Assembly: GCF_013376105.1 (NCBI RefSeq)
Contig: NZ_JAAMFM010000004.1
Location: 152,368-216,367, forward strand
From: Arthrobacter wenxiniae
GTDB lineage: Bacteria > Actinomycetota > Actinomycetes > Actinomycetales > Micrococcaceae
Length of the DNA stretch: 64,000 nt
Direction of reading: 5' to 3'
Made by a program: the position numbers and the translations under genes
Part shown: piece by piece, positions 8,975 to 18,067 of the stretch
Layout of the letters: every line of letters starts with the position of its first letter
Numbering within the stretch: the first letter of the stretch is position 1
The notes under the pieces: generated by a model
Database searches by the model: none
Seen by the model: only the letters and a program-made list of their open reading frames with translations
What the model was told of the DNA's origin: nothing

Positions 8975-9840
8975 TTCACACCTGCCGCGTCAAGAGTTCC
9001 GGTCAGCCGCGCGCTGCCTGCCTGGGCCAGCACGGCGTCCACACCTGATTTGAGCAGGCGCGCCCAGCCGAGCTCGCCGAGTTCCGCCACCCGCCGGTCC
9101 GAAGGTGTCTCCGCACTGACCGGAAGGCTGGCCGGAAGTGCGGCAACCGCCGCCACGAGGCCGAACTCGCCCTCGCCGGGAACGCCCCGCTCCGAGCGGG
9201 ATTCGATGACGAGCTCCTCGCGGCTGCCTGGCCGTTCCGCCGGGCCGTCGCACAACTGCAGGAGCGGCACGAGGTCTGTGTTGGCGCGCAGCTCCTCCCA
9301 CTGGGCAGCGGCGCCCTGACCGTTATAGCGGTTGAAGTGCAGGGTGTCCACCACGATCCGGCAGCCGGCCTGGCGGGCGATGTCCGCGGCCTGGGCGATC
9401 GAGGCGACGGGCTGGTAGGAGATCGCTTCCAGGGTGGGGGTGATCCCGAATCCGCGGCCGTCCTCGGTCATCCGGGCCAGCGTGCCGATCAGCCGGGCGC
9501 TGTCGGGGTCGGCACCGGCCACGGTGAGGGAGCTTGCCCTCAGGGCCTGGCCCGCTTCCATCATGCGCAGCCATGCTTCGCGCTGGTCGCTGCCGTCGAG
9601 CAGCAGGAATTCGATATCCCGGACGGTCACTCCGGTGTCCTGCATCCTGGACAATGTGTCGCGGAGCATCGGTGAGCCTGGCTGGAGGTTGTAGGGGCGT
9701 TCCGTGGGCGTCACTGGGCGCACCCGGGCGCCGATGAAATCAAAGCCTGCCTGGGCGGCGATTCCCACCAATTCAGGCGGGGCGGTGTTCAGCAGGGACA
9801 GCTGGGCCAGGCCGATCGGCCTGTGCGCGTTTTCGGTCAT
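8971..9840 (-). CDS. Sugar-phosphate isomerase/epimerase-like TIM-barrel protein
   Basis: A 289-residue protein of the xylose isomerase-like / AP endonuclease family 2 barrel. Metal-site type motifs are ITPTLEAISYQP, RIVVDTLHFNRYNG, LLQLCDGPAE and GVPGEGEFG near the C-terminus. The fold also includes 3-dehydroshikimate dehydratases (AsbF and the N-terminal half of QsuB), which make protocatechuate. In an operon with a shikimate dehydrogenase and a shikimate-type transporter that role is possible, but the sequence as I read it is closer to generic isomerase members. The start at 9840 has GGAG seven bases upstream and overlaps the stop of a 53-codon ORF. It overlaps the aldo/keto reductase gene by ATGA. 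Confidence 0.83.
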   Translation of the reverse strand: MTENAHRPIGLAQLSLLNTAPPELVGIAAQAGFDFIGARVRPVTPTERPYNLQPGSPMLRDTLSRMQDTGVTVRDIEFLLLDGSDQREAWLRMMEAGQALRASSLTVAGADPDSARLIGTLARMTEDGRGFGITPTLEAISYQPVASIAQAADIARQAGCRIVVDTLHFNRYNGQGAAAQWEELRANTDLVPLLQLCDGPAERPGSREELVIESRSERGVPGEGEFGLVAAVAALPASLPVSAETPSDRRVAELGELGWARLLKSGVDAVLAQAGSARLTGTLDAAGVK

Positions 9841-9998
9841 GATTGCGCTCCGTCCAGGCACCGTTCGGTGTGTGGGGTGGCGCCTGACGTCAGGAGAGAG
9901 GCGATCCGCCGTGCTGCGTCGTAGCGGGGAGTCTTTGGGGCACGGCCGTGGCGGCCCAGTGTCTGGGGGCGGGCGGCGTGGCGTGTGTTCTGTTCCAT
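9837..9998 (-). CDS. Small hypothetical protein, 53 codons, inside the operon
   Basis: A short open frame starts at the ATG at 9998 with AAGGA seven bases before it, nine bases after the Gfo/Idh/MocA stop. It ends in a TGA that overlaps the ATG of the isomerase-like gene (ATGA). The product is basic, beginning MEQNTRHAARPQTLGRHG, with no domain I recognise. It fills the only larger gap in the operon and has the same coupling geometry as its neighbours. It may be a real small protein or a translational coupler. Length and composition alone do not prove it is coding. Confidence 0.42.
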   Translation of the reverse strand: MEQNTRHAARPQTLGRHGRAPKTPRYDAARRIASLLTSGATPHTERCLDGAQS

Positions 9999-10007
9999 TA
10001 CTGTTCC

Positions 10008-11132
10008 TTAGCCCGCAACCTGTGCGAGGGATCGTGTGCTTTCAGGCAGCCGGTCAAAGCGGACCGGGAGACCCGTGCGGGATGATTCGTAGACCGCCAG
10101 CAGTATGCGCAGGGCCTTCGTCGCGTCCTGGCCGGTGACCGCCGGTTCCCCGCCGTTCCTGAGGGAATGGACAAAATCGCGGACCTGCGCGGTGTGGTGT
10201 GGGATGAGCTGGCCGTTGATCGCGGTGAGGCTGACGTTCGGGTCAGTTCCTTCGGGATAAGCAGGTTCGGTGCTGATGGCTCCGTCAACGGCCCACAGGT
10301 CCACGCGTCCGTCGCTGCCTTCCGGGAATTCGGTCAGGGAAGCGGAGGCCCCGCTCTCCCCCGTGACCCGGATCTGCACGCCCAGGCTGGGAGACACCGC
10401 CGTCGACGCTTCCAGGGTGGCCATGGCACCGGAGGTGAAGGTGATGACGGCGGTCGCTGAGTCTTCGACCTCGATGTTCGCGCCGTGCTTGTAGGTGTTG
10501 ATCTTCCCGTAGAGCTCGGCCACGTCCCCCATGAACCACTGCAGCAGGTCGATGTAGTGGATGGCCTGGGTCATCAGCACCCCGCCACCGTCGCCGGCCC
10601 AGGTCCCGCGGCAGGCGTCGCGGGAATAGTACTCCGATTCGCGGTGCAACATCACCGAGCACTGGCCCATGATGGGCCGGCCCAGGGTGCCATCGTCGAT
10701 CGCTGCGCGGATCCGCTGGGCTGCCGGCCAGAACCGCCGCTGGAAGAGGACGCCCAGCTTCACGCCGGCGTCGTCGCAAGCTTTTAGCATGCGCTCTGCG
10801 GACGCCAGTTCAGTGGAGATGGGCTTCTCGCAGAGCACGTGGACTCCTGCGGCAGCGGCTTGGAGCACCACATCCTCGTGGGTGGGGTGTGGGGTGCAGA
10901 CCGAGATGATGTCCAGGCCCAGGCCCAGGAGTTCCTGGACGGTGGTGACTGCTGCAGGGATTCCCCAGGCTTGGGCGGTTTCCTGGGCGCGTTGGAGGTC
11001 GATGTCGCAGACCCCCACGATGACGGCGTCGGTAAGGGCGCGGAACGCCTCCAGGTGGTTGCGGGAGATCGCCCCGCACCCAGCGATTCCGATGCGAAGG
11101 GGGCGTGAGGTGACAAGTGACGGGGTGATCAT
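10008..11132 (-). CDS. Gfo/Idh/MocA family oxidoreductase
   Basis: A 374-residue NAD(P)-dependent dehydrogenase. The N-terminal Rossmann fold begins RIGIAGCGAISRNHLEAF, and the family signature EKP occurs in GVHVLCEKPIS. The C-terminal GFO_IDH_MocA_C domain contains GGVLMTQAIHYIDLLQWFMG with the catalytic-type His. Members oxidise or reduce hydroxyl groups on sugars, inositols and related cyclic polyols. In this operon it probably acts on a cyclic polyol or its keto form, next to the SDR, shikimate dehydrogenase and isomerase-like protein. I chose the ATG at 11132; its ribosome site is weak. An overlapping ATG in another frame is not used. Confidence 0.9.
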   Translation of the reverse strand: MITPSLVTSRPLRIGIAGCGAISRNHLEAFRALTDAVIVGVCDIDLQRAQETAQAWGIPAAVTTVQELLGLGLDIISVCTPHPTHEDVVLQAAAAGVHVLCEKPISTELASAERMLKACDDAGVKLGVLFQRRFWPAAQRIRAAIDDGTLGRPIMGQCSVMLHRESEYYSRDACRGTWAGDGGGVLMTQAIHYIDLLQWFMGDVAELYGKINTYKHGANIEVEDSATAVITFTSGAMATLEASTAVSPSLGVQIRVTGESGASASLTEFPEGSDGRVDLWAVDGAISTEPAYPEGTDPNVSLTAINGQLIPHHTAQVRDFVHSLRNGGEPAVTGQDATKALRILLAVYESSRTGLPVRFDRLPESTRSLAQVAG

Positions 11133-11198
11133 CAACGGGTGCCATCTTTCTGGTGCTGGTAGGAAATTGTGCTGCGGTCCGGCGGAGGCTGGTGCGGG

Positions 11199-11939
11199 CT
11201 AGTAGGTGGCCCGGCCGCCGGACAGGTCGAAGACGGAGCCGGTGGTGTAGGAGGCCGCCGGCGAAACGATGAATTCGATGAGGGCGGCCGCTTCGGCGGG
11301 TGTGCCGAACCTGCCCATCGGGATCTTGGCGGCCTGGGCCGCCTGCTGTTCTTTCGGCACTTCGGCGAAGAGCGGGGTCACCACATTGCCAGGGGCGAGG
11401 GCATTGACGGTGACTCCGGACAATGCGAACTCCTTGGCCAGTGACTTGACCAGGCCCAGGATCCCGGCCTTGCTGGCAGAGTAGGCGGGCATATTGACCA
11501 CGCCTTCCTTGCCCGCCGTCGAGGAGATATGGAGCAGCCGTCCATAGCCTGCCTTGGCCATCCCCGGCAGGACGGCCTGCGAGACAATGAACGCCCCTGT
11601 CAGGTTGATCTTCATGATGCGTTCGAAGTCTTCAACCGATGTGGCGGCTGCCGGGGCGACGGGGCCCAGGATGCCGGCGCAGTTCACCACGGCGTCGAGC
11701 CCTCCCATCTCCAGGGCCGCTGCAGAGACGGCCGCCGCAACCGATGCCGGGTCGGTGACGTCCATGGCAAGCGATGAGCTGCCCGGTGCTTTGGGCCAGG
11801 TGCCCGGGCGCAGGTCAGCGCCTACCACCGTGGCGCCGGACGTCCTGAGGCGTGCCGCCGTCGCGCGCCCGATGCCGCTGGCTGCTCCGACCACCAGGCA
11901 GCGGGACTCGGCGATGGTGCTCGGTGCCTGGGAACCCAT
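11199..11939 (-). CDS. Short-chain dehydrogenase/reductase
   Basis: A classical SDR of 246 residues. The cofactor motif is CLVVGAASGIGRATAARL, the structural motif is NCAG, and the active site has Ser in LLHISSTAG and YSASK in MPAYSASKAG. The acidic residue after beta-2 (GADLRPG) points to NAD(H) rather than NADP(H). Its start directly abuts the stop of the upstream shikimate dehydrogenase gene, so it is co-transcribed. It is a second alcohol/ketone enzyme in the operon; which hydroxyl it acts on cannot be told from sequence. Confidence 0.92.
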   Translation of the reverse strand: MGSQAPSTIAESRCLVVGAASGIGRATAARLRTSGATVVGADLRPGTWPKAPGSSSLAMDVTDPASVAAAVSAAALEMGGLDAVVNCAGILGPVAPAAATSVEDFERIMKINLTGAFIVSQAVLPGMAKAGYGRLLHISSTAGKEGVVNMPAYSASKAGILGLVKSLAKEFALSGVTVNALAPGNVVTPLFAEVPKEQQAAQAAKIPMGRFGTPAEAAALIEFIVSPAASYTTGSVFDLSGGRATY

Positions 11940-12848
11940 CTAGCCGACTGCCTTTCGAAACGTGGCCAGCATGCGCTCGGCATCGGCGGGGATGCCCGTG
12001 AAGAGCTCGAAGGCGGCGGCTGCCTGCCCCACGACCATGCGTCCGCCGTCGAGGACGGCGCAGCCCTTGCCGCGGGCGGCCTTGATTAGCCCGGTTTCGA
12101 GCGGCCGGTAGATCACGTCCGCTACCCACAGCCCGGAGTGGATCAGGTCGGGATCCACTGGCATACCGGGGTGACCTGTCATGCCGATCGGCGTTGAGTT
12201 CACCAACCCGTCGGCTTCCCGGATGCTTCCGGCGAGAGCATCCGCCCGGGTCACCGACAGTCGGCTGTCCGGAAAGTGCGGGGCCAGCCGGGCGGCCAGG
12301 GCCTCGGCTCGGGCCGGCTCGATGTCGGCGATGACCAGGTGCCGGGTTCCGGTGCTGAGGAGCCCGAAGGCCACCGCCGCACCGGCTCCTCCCGCGCCGA
12401 TCTGCACCACGGAGTCAGTCGCGGCCGATGGGAGGCCGGCCTTGAGGCCGCTGATGAAACCGGTGTGGTCCGTGTTGTGCCCCACTGCCTTGCGGTCGTG
12501 AAAGGTGATGGTGTTGACGGCCCCGAGGATCCGGGCTTCGGGTGAAAGCTCGTCCAGGCCGTCCTGGACCAGTTGCTTGCTCGGGTGGGTGACGTTCAGT
12601 CCGTCGAATCCGAGATCGGCTGCGTACCGAACCAGCGCCGCGGACCTTTCGGCAGGTTGTCCGATGGCGTCCAGATCGATGACGCGGTAGGTGTAGGCCA
12701 GGCCCAGTCTGTCGGCTTCCGCTTCGTGCAGGCCCGGGGTGAGGGATCCGCCGATACCGGAACCGAGCAGGCCCACCACGAACCGGTGGTTGATATCGGC
12801 TTCACGCGGCCGGAACATCTGGGTGCCTGCCAGGGTTTGCTGACTCAT
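11940..12848 (-). CDS. aroE: Shikimate/quinate dehydrogenase
   Basis: A 302-residue AroE/QsuD-type dehydrogenase that interconverts shikimate (or quinate) and the 3-dehydro acid. The substrate-binding domain opens with VGLLGSGIGGSLTPGLHEAE. The catalytic Lys is in NVTHPSKQ and the catalytic Asp in VGHNTDHTGF. The NAD(P) fold begins VVQIGAGGAGAAVAFGLL, and the C-terminus has the GRMVVGQAAAAFELF helix. The HEAE element in place of the HN pair of biosynthetic AroE resembles actinobacterial catabolic enzymes of the QsuD group, as I recall them. The ATG overlaps the stop of the transporter gene (ATGA) and the SDR start abuts its stop. The context makes a degradative role more likely than aromatic biosynthesis. 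Confidence 0.92.
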   Translation of the reverse strand: MSQQTLAGTQMFRPREADINHRFVVGLLGSGIGGSLTPGLHEAEADRLGLAYTYRVIDLDAIGQPAERSAALVRYAADLGFDGLNVTHPSKQLVQDGLDELSPEARILGAVNTITFHDRKAVGHNTDHTGFISGLKAGLPSAATDSVVQIGAGGAGAAVAFGLLSTGTRHLVIADIEPARAEALAARLAPHFPDSRLSVTRADALAGSIREADGLVNSTPIGMTGHPGMPVDPDLIHSGLWVADVIYRPLETGLIKAARGKGCAVLDGGRMVVGQAAAAFELFTGIPADAERMLATFRKAVG

Positions 12849-14260
12849 GCCCGTGCCTTATCGGCAACTGCGCGGGAAGCGTCGTCGGCCGTGCTGGACT
12901 GCCGTGTTGCCGGCTCCGGGGTAACGGACGACGGCGCGTGGTGACGTGGGTCGGATTTTTTCAGTCCCAGCAGGGCCGTCGGGGTCTTGAACGACTCGGG
13001 TGCAAGCAGGGCTGCGACGGCGGAGATGACGCAGGCCACGGCCGCGAATGTTGCGACAGGAACCCAGTTGGATTTGTCGCCACCGATCAGCAGCTCGGAA
13101 ATGACCGGTGCGAATCCTGCCAGCAGGAGTCCGAACATGAGGCTGATGGCCATGCCGGAGTAGCGGACCTTGACCGGGAACTGCTCCGGGAAGAATGCGG
13201 GGTAGATGGCGTTCGACCCGCTGTAGGCAACGCCGATCAGAAGGATGCCGGTCACAAAGATCAGCGGAACATTCGCCGCCGACAGGGCCGAGAAGAACAC
13301 GAAGATCATCGCCATCTGCAGCACCAGACCGGTGACGAAGACTGGTTTACGCCCGATCCGGTCCGCGAGGATGCCGGCCAATGGACCCATGGCCACCGCG
13401 GCGAGGTTGGCGACGGCGATGACTGTCAGCATGAGGCCCTTTTCAACGCCGACGACGGACGTGGCGTAGGACAGGGCGAAGACGTTGATGATGGTGTTGA
13501 TGATGGTAAACAGCGACATGGCGGTGACGCGGAGAACGGTGACCCAGTGGTGTCGGAACAGGGTGACGAGGGGAACCTTGACCACTTCGTCGTGCTCCTT
13601 GACTTCGGCGAAGACCGGGGGCTCTTCCAGGAGGCGGCGGAGCACGACGGCGATGATTGTCACCACGGCGCTGGCGAGGAACGGGATGCGCCAGCCCCAG
13701 GCCAGCAGCTGGTCCTCGGGCATGGATGCCACGGGAATGAACACCAGCGTGGAGAGCACGATGCCGAACATGATGCCGCTCATGGTCCAGCTGGTGTAGA
13801 AGGCGCGCTTCCTCTCCGGTGCGTGCTCGAGCGTGAGGGAACTTGACCCCGGAGATTCGCCGCCGGCGGAGAGGCCCTGCACAAGCCGGAGGGCCACAAT
13901 GAGCATCGGCGCTGCCATTCCAATGTCGTTGTACGTGGGAAGGCATCCGATCAGGAAGGTGGATGAGCCCATGAGCAGCAGGGTGAGGAGCAGCACCCGC
14001 TTCCGGCCGAATTTGTCGCCAAGGTGTCCGCAGATCACTGCGCCGAGCGGGCGGGCAATGTAAGCGACACCGACGGTTGCGAAGGACAGCAGCATCGCGG
14101 AAGGACCGGGAGCGAAGAACAGCTTGCCAAAGATCAGCGCCGCCGCCGAGCCGAAGATAAAGAAGTCGTAATACTCAAGTGCGCTGCCCACAAACCCTGA
14201 AACTGCTGCGATCTTCGCATTGTTCTTGGGGCGTGCTGGCGCTGATGTCGACACTGACAT
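12845..14260 (-). CDS. MFS transporter, metabolite:H+ symporter (ShiA-like) family
   Basis: A 471-residue inner-membrane symporter with 12 predicted helices. Family marks are SALEYYDFFIFGSAAALIFG in helix 1, the loop GHLGDKFGRKRVLLL and RLVQGLSAGGESPGSSSL in helix 4, with the second-half signature GILADRIGRKP. The MHS family carries shikimate, dicarboxylates and betaines. Directly upstream of a shikimate/quinate dehydrogenase in the same operon, uptake of shikimate, quinate or a related alicyclic acid is the best guess. It is the first gene of the leftward operon; 172 bp separate it from the LysR gene. Confidence 0.92.
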   Translation of the reverse strand: MSVSTSAPARPKNNAKIAAVSGFVGSALEYYDFFIFGSAAALIFGKLFFAPGPSAMLLSFATVGVAYIARPLGAVICGHLGDKFGRKRVLLLTLLLMGSSTFLIGCLPTYNDIGMAAPMLIVALRLVQGLSAGGESPGSSSLTLEHAPERKRAFYTSWTMSGIMFGIVLSTLVFIPVASMPEDQLLAWGWRIPFLASAVVTIIAVVLRRLLEEPPVFAEVKEHDEVVKVPLVTLFRHHWVTVLRVTAMSLFTIINTIINVFALSYATSVVGVEKGLMLTVIAVANLAAVAMGPLAGILADRIGRKPVFVTGLVLQMAMIFVFFSALSAANVPLIFVTGILLIGVAYSGSNAIYPAFFPEQFPVKVRYSGMAISLMFGLLLAGFAPVISELLIGGDKSNWVPVATFAAVACVISAVAALLAPESFKTPTALLGLKKSDPRHHAPSSVTPEPATRQSSTADDASRAVADKARA

Positions 14261-14432
14261 GGTGTTCCCTTCAGGTAACGGGACCGTCCCGGGGCTCTTG
14301 GGGTGGGCCGGGCTGCGAAACGGCTTGCCGCGCTATGCGGCTTCTCCCTCCAGTGTGGCTGCGATCACTTAGCTTGTCCACGACTAAAATGATCTATCAC
14401 TATGCTGCAATTCGACTATATCGAGTGGATGA
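14261..14432 (-). promoter_or_regulatory. Promoter region of the shikimate/quinate-type operon
   Basis: This is the only non-coding stretch before the operon. The 14385-14432 part is A/T-rich and holds GATCTATCACTATGC and CGACTATATCGAG, imperfect T-N11-A type symmetry of the kind LysR regulators bind. The LysR gene at 14433-15335 reads into this region in the same direction, so it may be read through or have its own promoter. Exact boxes are not determinable by eye. Confidence 0.35.
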
Positions 14433-15335
14433 TTAGTTGGGGATCTTGGGAAAGATCTCCTCGACAACGGCCAGCACCGCCGCCAGCACAGCGGAGTCGT
14501 TTTCCTCGGACCACGCGATGGCGTGGTTCATGAAGTGCTGCGGGGGATCAAGGGCAACGTACGTTGCGCCGGAGGGTATGATCCCGGCTATCCCGCTGCT
14601 CATGAGGGTCACGCCCACGCCTGCGGCCACGAAGGTCAGCACCATGTAGGGATCGGAAAGCTCCTGGACGACGCGCGGCCGGAACCCGGCGGCCATGCAA
14701 GACGCGAGCAAGACTTCCGTCATGGAGGACGAGCCGTCCAGCGGCGGGGCAATGAAGTCGTCCCCCGCCAGGCTCTGCAGCGGTATTGACGACTCCCGGG
14801 CCAGCCGATGATCCAGTGGGAGCAGCGCCCCGATTTCCTCCCGGGCAATCAGCCGGGCCGCAACGGAGGGCACCGGGGATTCCGGCATGCCGACGAAGGC
14901 GAGATCAAGGGTGCCTTTAGCAACGCTTGCCAGCCCATCCGCGGTGCGTACCCTGCTGGTGAGGTCCAGTTCGATGTCCGGGTGCTTGCGCCGCAAGGCG
15001 CGGGTGAGGGGCGGGAGGGTCAAGTGGTTCACCGCTCCGGAAAATCCAATTCTAATCTTGCCCCGGATGCCCGCTACGTCCGCCTGTGCTGCCTCCCGGG
15101 CCAGGCGCATCTCCTGGAGCACGCGGTAGGCCCGCGGCAGGAGGGCGTGGCCGGCGGGCGTCAATGCCACGCTTCGCGTGTTCCGCTCAAAGAGCCGCGT
15201 TCCCAGGTCGGACTCAAGCTTCCGGATCGTCTGGCTCAGCGGGGACTGTGAAGTGTGCAGGCGCTGAGCAGCACGGCCGAAGTGCAGTTCTTCGGCCACC
15301 GCAACGAAGGCTTCCAGCCAACGGATCTCTGTCAT
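14433..15335 (-). CDS. LysR-family regulator of the shikimate/quinate-type operon
   Basis: A 300-residue LysR protein. The N-terminal helix-turn-helix is FVAVAEELHFGRAAQRLHTS followed by QSPLSQTIRKLE, and LFERNTRSVALTPAG closes the DNA-binding domain. An effector-binding domain fills the rest, ending in AAVLAVVEEIFPKIPN. It lies directly upstream of the transporter gene on the same strand, so it is the likely activator of the 14260-6346 operon, with a pathway intermediate as inducer. I start at the ATG at 15335 (MTEIRWLEAF), the usual first residues of the family; ten extra codons upstream have no match. Confidence 0.9.
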   Translation of the reverse strand: MTEIRWLEAFVAVAEELHFGRAAQRLHTSQSPLSQTIRKLESDLGTRLFERNTRSVALTPAGHALLPRAYRVLQEMRLAREAAQADVAGIRGKIRIGFSGAVNHLTLPPLTRALRRKHPDIELDLTSRVRTADGLASVAKGTLDLAFVGMPESPVPSVAARLIAREEIGALLPLDHRLARESSIPLQSLAGDDFIAPPLDGSSSMTEVLLASCMAAGFRPRVVQELSDPYMVLTFVAAGVGVTLMSSGIAGIIPSGATYVALDPPQHFMNHAIAWSEENDSAVLAAVLAVVEEIFPKIPN

Positions 15336-15420
15336 GTCTTCAGAATGTACCCTGTACCTGAACATCGAACCGACAGGGGCTCTGGATTTCAGGGATTACC
15401 CCACCGGACCGGCACAGGGA

Positions 15421-15843
15421 TCTTGCGTCAATCGAGGCATTTCGTGCCGTCGCGGAGGAACTCCACTCCGGCGGGGCCGCCAGCCGCCTGCGCATGGCAA
15501 AGTCCCCACTGAGACAGACCATCAAGAAGCTGGCAAATACCTCGGCGCTGACCCGTTCGAGCGCAATACCCGGGCCGTTTCACTGACGGCCGCCAGATTG
15601 TCATTCCTGCCGCATGCCCGGAACACCCTCGAGGAACTGGACCTTGCCCGCCGCGCGGCCACGACCGAGAGTGGCACGTCTTACGGACGCCTGGGCGTTG
15701 GTTTCTCGGGCGCGCTGAACCTCCTTCACAACGGCTCCCTCGCACTGTCCTTCGCAGGCCTACCGGTGGGCGTGCCCTCCCTGGCAGCGAGCCGTATCGG
15801 AATTCAACCCAGCGTGGCTTCCAGCGCCGAACGATTCCGGTGA
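15421..15843 (+). pseudogene. Decayed LysR-family regulator gene
   Basis: On the plus strand one frame gives IEAFRAVAEELHSGGAASRL and then MAKSPLRQTIKKL, a LysR helix-turn-helix. A frame change near 15545 leads into DPFERNTRAVSLTAARLSFL, then LEELDLARRAATTESG and GRLGVGFSGALNL, the linker and start of the effector domain. Most of the effector domain is missing, and FAGLPVGVPSLAASRI joins too early. The fragment is very close in sequence to the intact LysR gene ending at 14433, so it looks like a dead paralogue. It was probably the regulator of the FAD dehydrogenase gene downstream. Confidence 0.75.
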
Positions 15844-16263
15844 TGCCAGGCACTCCCCCGCCTCAAATTGGCGAAAGTCCATTATCGGCGTCCGAAGATA
15901 TGCAGGGGAGCGCCTTCAAATGCGCCTGGGCCGGACCTCCTCCGCGGGTCGGCTCGGCCAAAGCCCACGGTTTGGAAATGGCCACAGGGCACCGTCCTCG
16001 GACGCGGGCGTCGGCGGTCCAACGACCGATGCGCCGCTCGGGACTTACCTCGTCAAAAACCAACGGCCCCGAAATGATCTGCTGGCGCCAGGTTCCCCGT
16101 CCCGGTACGACCGCGGCATGTCGGTCCAGCGCGCCAGACCCGGACTATTCTTGTTTTGCACATAATCAGTAACCTAATTAGTCATAGACTCTACATTGTA
16201 TGGCGCCCATAATGAGATGTACATACAGCACGGGACGCACACGGATGTGCGCGAAGGAGAAAC
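15844..16263 (+). promoter_or_regulatory. Region upstream of the second FAD dehydrogenase
   Basis: The first 300 bp hold no gene I can support. The last 110 bp are A/T-rich, with CATAATCAGTAACCTAATTAG and a further TACATTGTATGG, and probably hold the promoter of the gene at 16264. GAAGGAG lies seven bases before that start. Confidence 0.4.
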
Positions 16264-18027
16264 ATGAAAACGCCCCTGTCGGACAATTGGGATCAGGAAG
16301 TGGACCTTTTGGTGCTCGGTACTGGAGCGGCGGGGCTTTCAGCGGCGTTGACCGCCGCGGCCCAGGGCACGGAAGTCCTGGTCTTGGAAAAAACCGAATT
16401 CCTCGGGGGAACCACCGCCTACTCGGCCGGGACGTGTTGGGTGCCCAACAACCGGTTCCAGCGTGAAGACGGAATCCTGGACGATTACGACCGCGCCGCA
16501 CGCTATCTGGATGCCGTGGTGAGCGGCAACGCCCCGCGTGAAGGCTGGCTCGCCTATCTGGACGCCGCGCCGAAGATGCTGGACGCGATGCATGACCTCG
16601 GCGTCACCTTCCGCCGCTCCCCTGCCGTGGTCGACTACCACTCCGAACTGCCCGAGACTGGTAAGACCGGACGCGCATTGGAACCGGACCCCTTCGACGG
16701 GCGCCTGCTGGACAAGGCCGACTTCGGCCGTGTCCGTCCGCCGGTACCCGAGTTCGCTCTTCTGGGCGGGACCCTGATGTTGCGCCGCGCGGACGTGTCC
16801 GTCTTGCTCAAGCTCTACAACGGCTCGCTGGCTGAGCGTGGCAAGGCCGTGGCCCTGGCTGCGCAACTCGGCCTGCGGTGGGCCCTTGACCGGCTCACCC
16901 GTCCGCGAGGCACGCGTCTGGTGATGGGCAACGGGCTTGTGGCCCGCATGTTCCACGAATCGCGCAAGCGCGGGGTGGAGTTCCTTTTCGGTGCGCAAAC
17001 CACCGAACTGCTTAAGGACGGGGACCGTGTTGTCGGTGCGGTGGTTGTGCACAACGGCAGGCGCCTGCGCATCCGCTCCCGCCAAGGCGTGGTGCTCGCC
17101 GGCGGCGGCTTCGCCCAAAACGCTGAAATGCGAAAGAAATTGCTGCCTTCCCCCACGCCGCTCTACTCGCGGGCCGGGGAAGGGTCCACCGGAGACACGC
17201 TGGCCCTGGCCAGGGAGGCCGGTGCCACGCTGGCCAGGGATGACGGGGAAAACGCACTGTGGTTCCCCAGCTCCATCGGACGACGAAGGGACGGTTCTCG
17301 CGTGGTCTTCCCGCACATCTGGGACCGCGCCCGTCCCGGCGTGATCGCCGTGGACTCTAACGGCTTGCGCTTCGTGGACGAATCCTGTTCCTACCACCGA
17401 TTTGTGCGGGCCATGTTCGCCTCCCCGGACGCCGCCGCGGTGCCGGCCTGGCTGGTCGTGGACTCGCGGACCTTGGCAAAGTACGGGCTGGGCATGATCA
17501 CGATGCCCCACCTGCCGCGTGCGGCGCTGCGGCGCTACATCAAGGACGGTTATCTCTACGACGCCAAGACCCTCACCGGCTTGGCGGCCCAAATCGGCGT
17601 GGACGCGGCGGGCTTGGAGTCGACCGTGCAGCGCTACAACGGATTTGCCGCCACCGGCGTGGATGAGGACTTCCACAAGGGCGAGCTGCTCTTCGGTCAG
17701 GTGGCCGGGGATCCGGACCATGGGCCGAACCCGAACATCGGGCCGCTGCTGAAGGCGCCCTTTTATGCGATGGCCGTCGTGCCCACACCGCTGGCCACCG
17801 CCTACGGGGTGCTGACCGACGGAAATGGGCAGGCACTTGATGCCGAGGGCAAACCGGTGGCCGGACTCTATGCCGCTGGAAACGACGCCGCGTCGGTCAT
17901 GGGCTCGGAATACCCCGGCGCAGGCGTGCAGGTCGGCTCCGGCATGACCTTCGGCTGGCAGGCGGCCCGCCACGCGGCCGCCACAGCCCAGGCCGCGGCC
18001 AGTCTGGAGGAATCTAAGGCAATCTAG
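16264..18027 (+). CDS. Second FAD-binding dehydrogenase of the ketosteroid dehydrogenase-like family
   Basis: A 587-residue flavoprotein related to the one at 6346-8121. FAD motif [20 protein letters not shown] lies near residue 15, with [14 protein letters not shown] after it. The C-terminal stretch is [20 protein letters not shown] and then [15 protein letters not shown], with the Tyr-Pro-Gly of ring desaturases kept. It is cytoplasmic with no signal peptide. The start has a good GAAGGAG site. It stands alone between two dead lysR fragments on the same strand, so its original regulation may be lost. Desaturation of a 3-keto ring compound is the family activity; whether the substrate is a steroid, a cyclohexanone carboxylate or something else is open. 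Confidence 0.85.
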   Translation: MKTPLSDNWDQEVDLLVLGTGAAGLSAALTAAAQGTEVLVLEKTEFLGGTTAYSAGTCWVPNNRFQREDGILDDYDRAARYLDAVVSGNAPREGWLAYLDAAPKMLDAMHDLGVTFRRSPAVVDYHSELPETGKTGRALEPDPFDGRLLDKADFGRVRPPVPEFALLGGTLMLRRADVSVLLKLYNGSLAERGKAVALAAQLGLRWALDRLTRPRGTRLVMGNGLVARMFHESRKRGVEFLFGAQTTELLKDGDRVVGAVVVHNGRRLRIRSRQGVVLAGGGFAQNAEMRKKLLPSPTPLYSRAGEGSTGDTLALAREAGATLARDDGENALWFPSSIGRRRDGSRVVFPHIWDRARPGVIAVDSNGLRFVDESCSYHRFVRAMFASPDAAAVPAWLVVDSRTLAKYGLGMITMPHLPRAALRRYIKDGYLYDAKTLTGLAAQIGVDAAGLESTVQRYNGFAATGVDEDFHKGELLFGQVAGDPDHGPNPNIGPLLKAPFYAMAVVPTPLATAYGVLTDGNGQALDAEGKPVAGLYAAGNDAASVMGSEYPGAGVQVGSGMTFGWQAARHAAATAQAAASLEESKAI

Positions 18028-18067
18028 TGCTCGGGAGCGGGAGTAACGGGAATCCGGTTGCTGGAGG

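Noticed and set aside
16339..17973. 544-codon open frame antisense to the second FAD dehydrogenase
   Set aside because: It mirrors the high-G+C codon structure of the plus-strand gene, has no domain motifs (His/Gly/Val/Arg-rich) and no ribosome site. The plus strand has clear FAD motifs.
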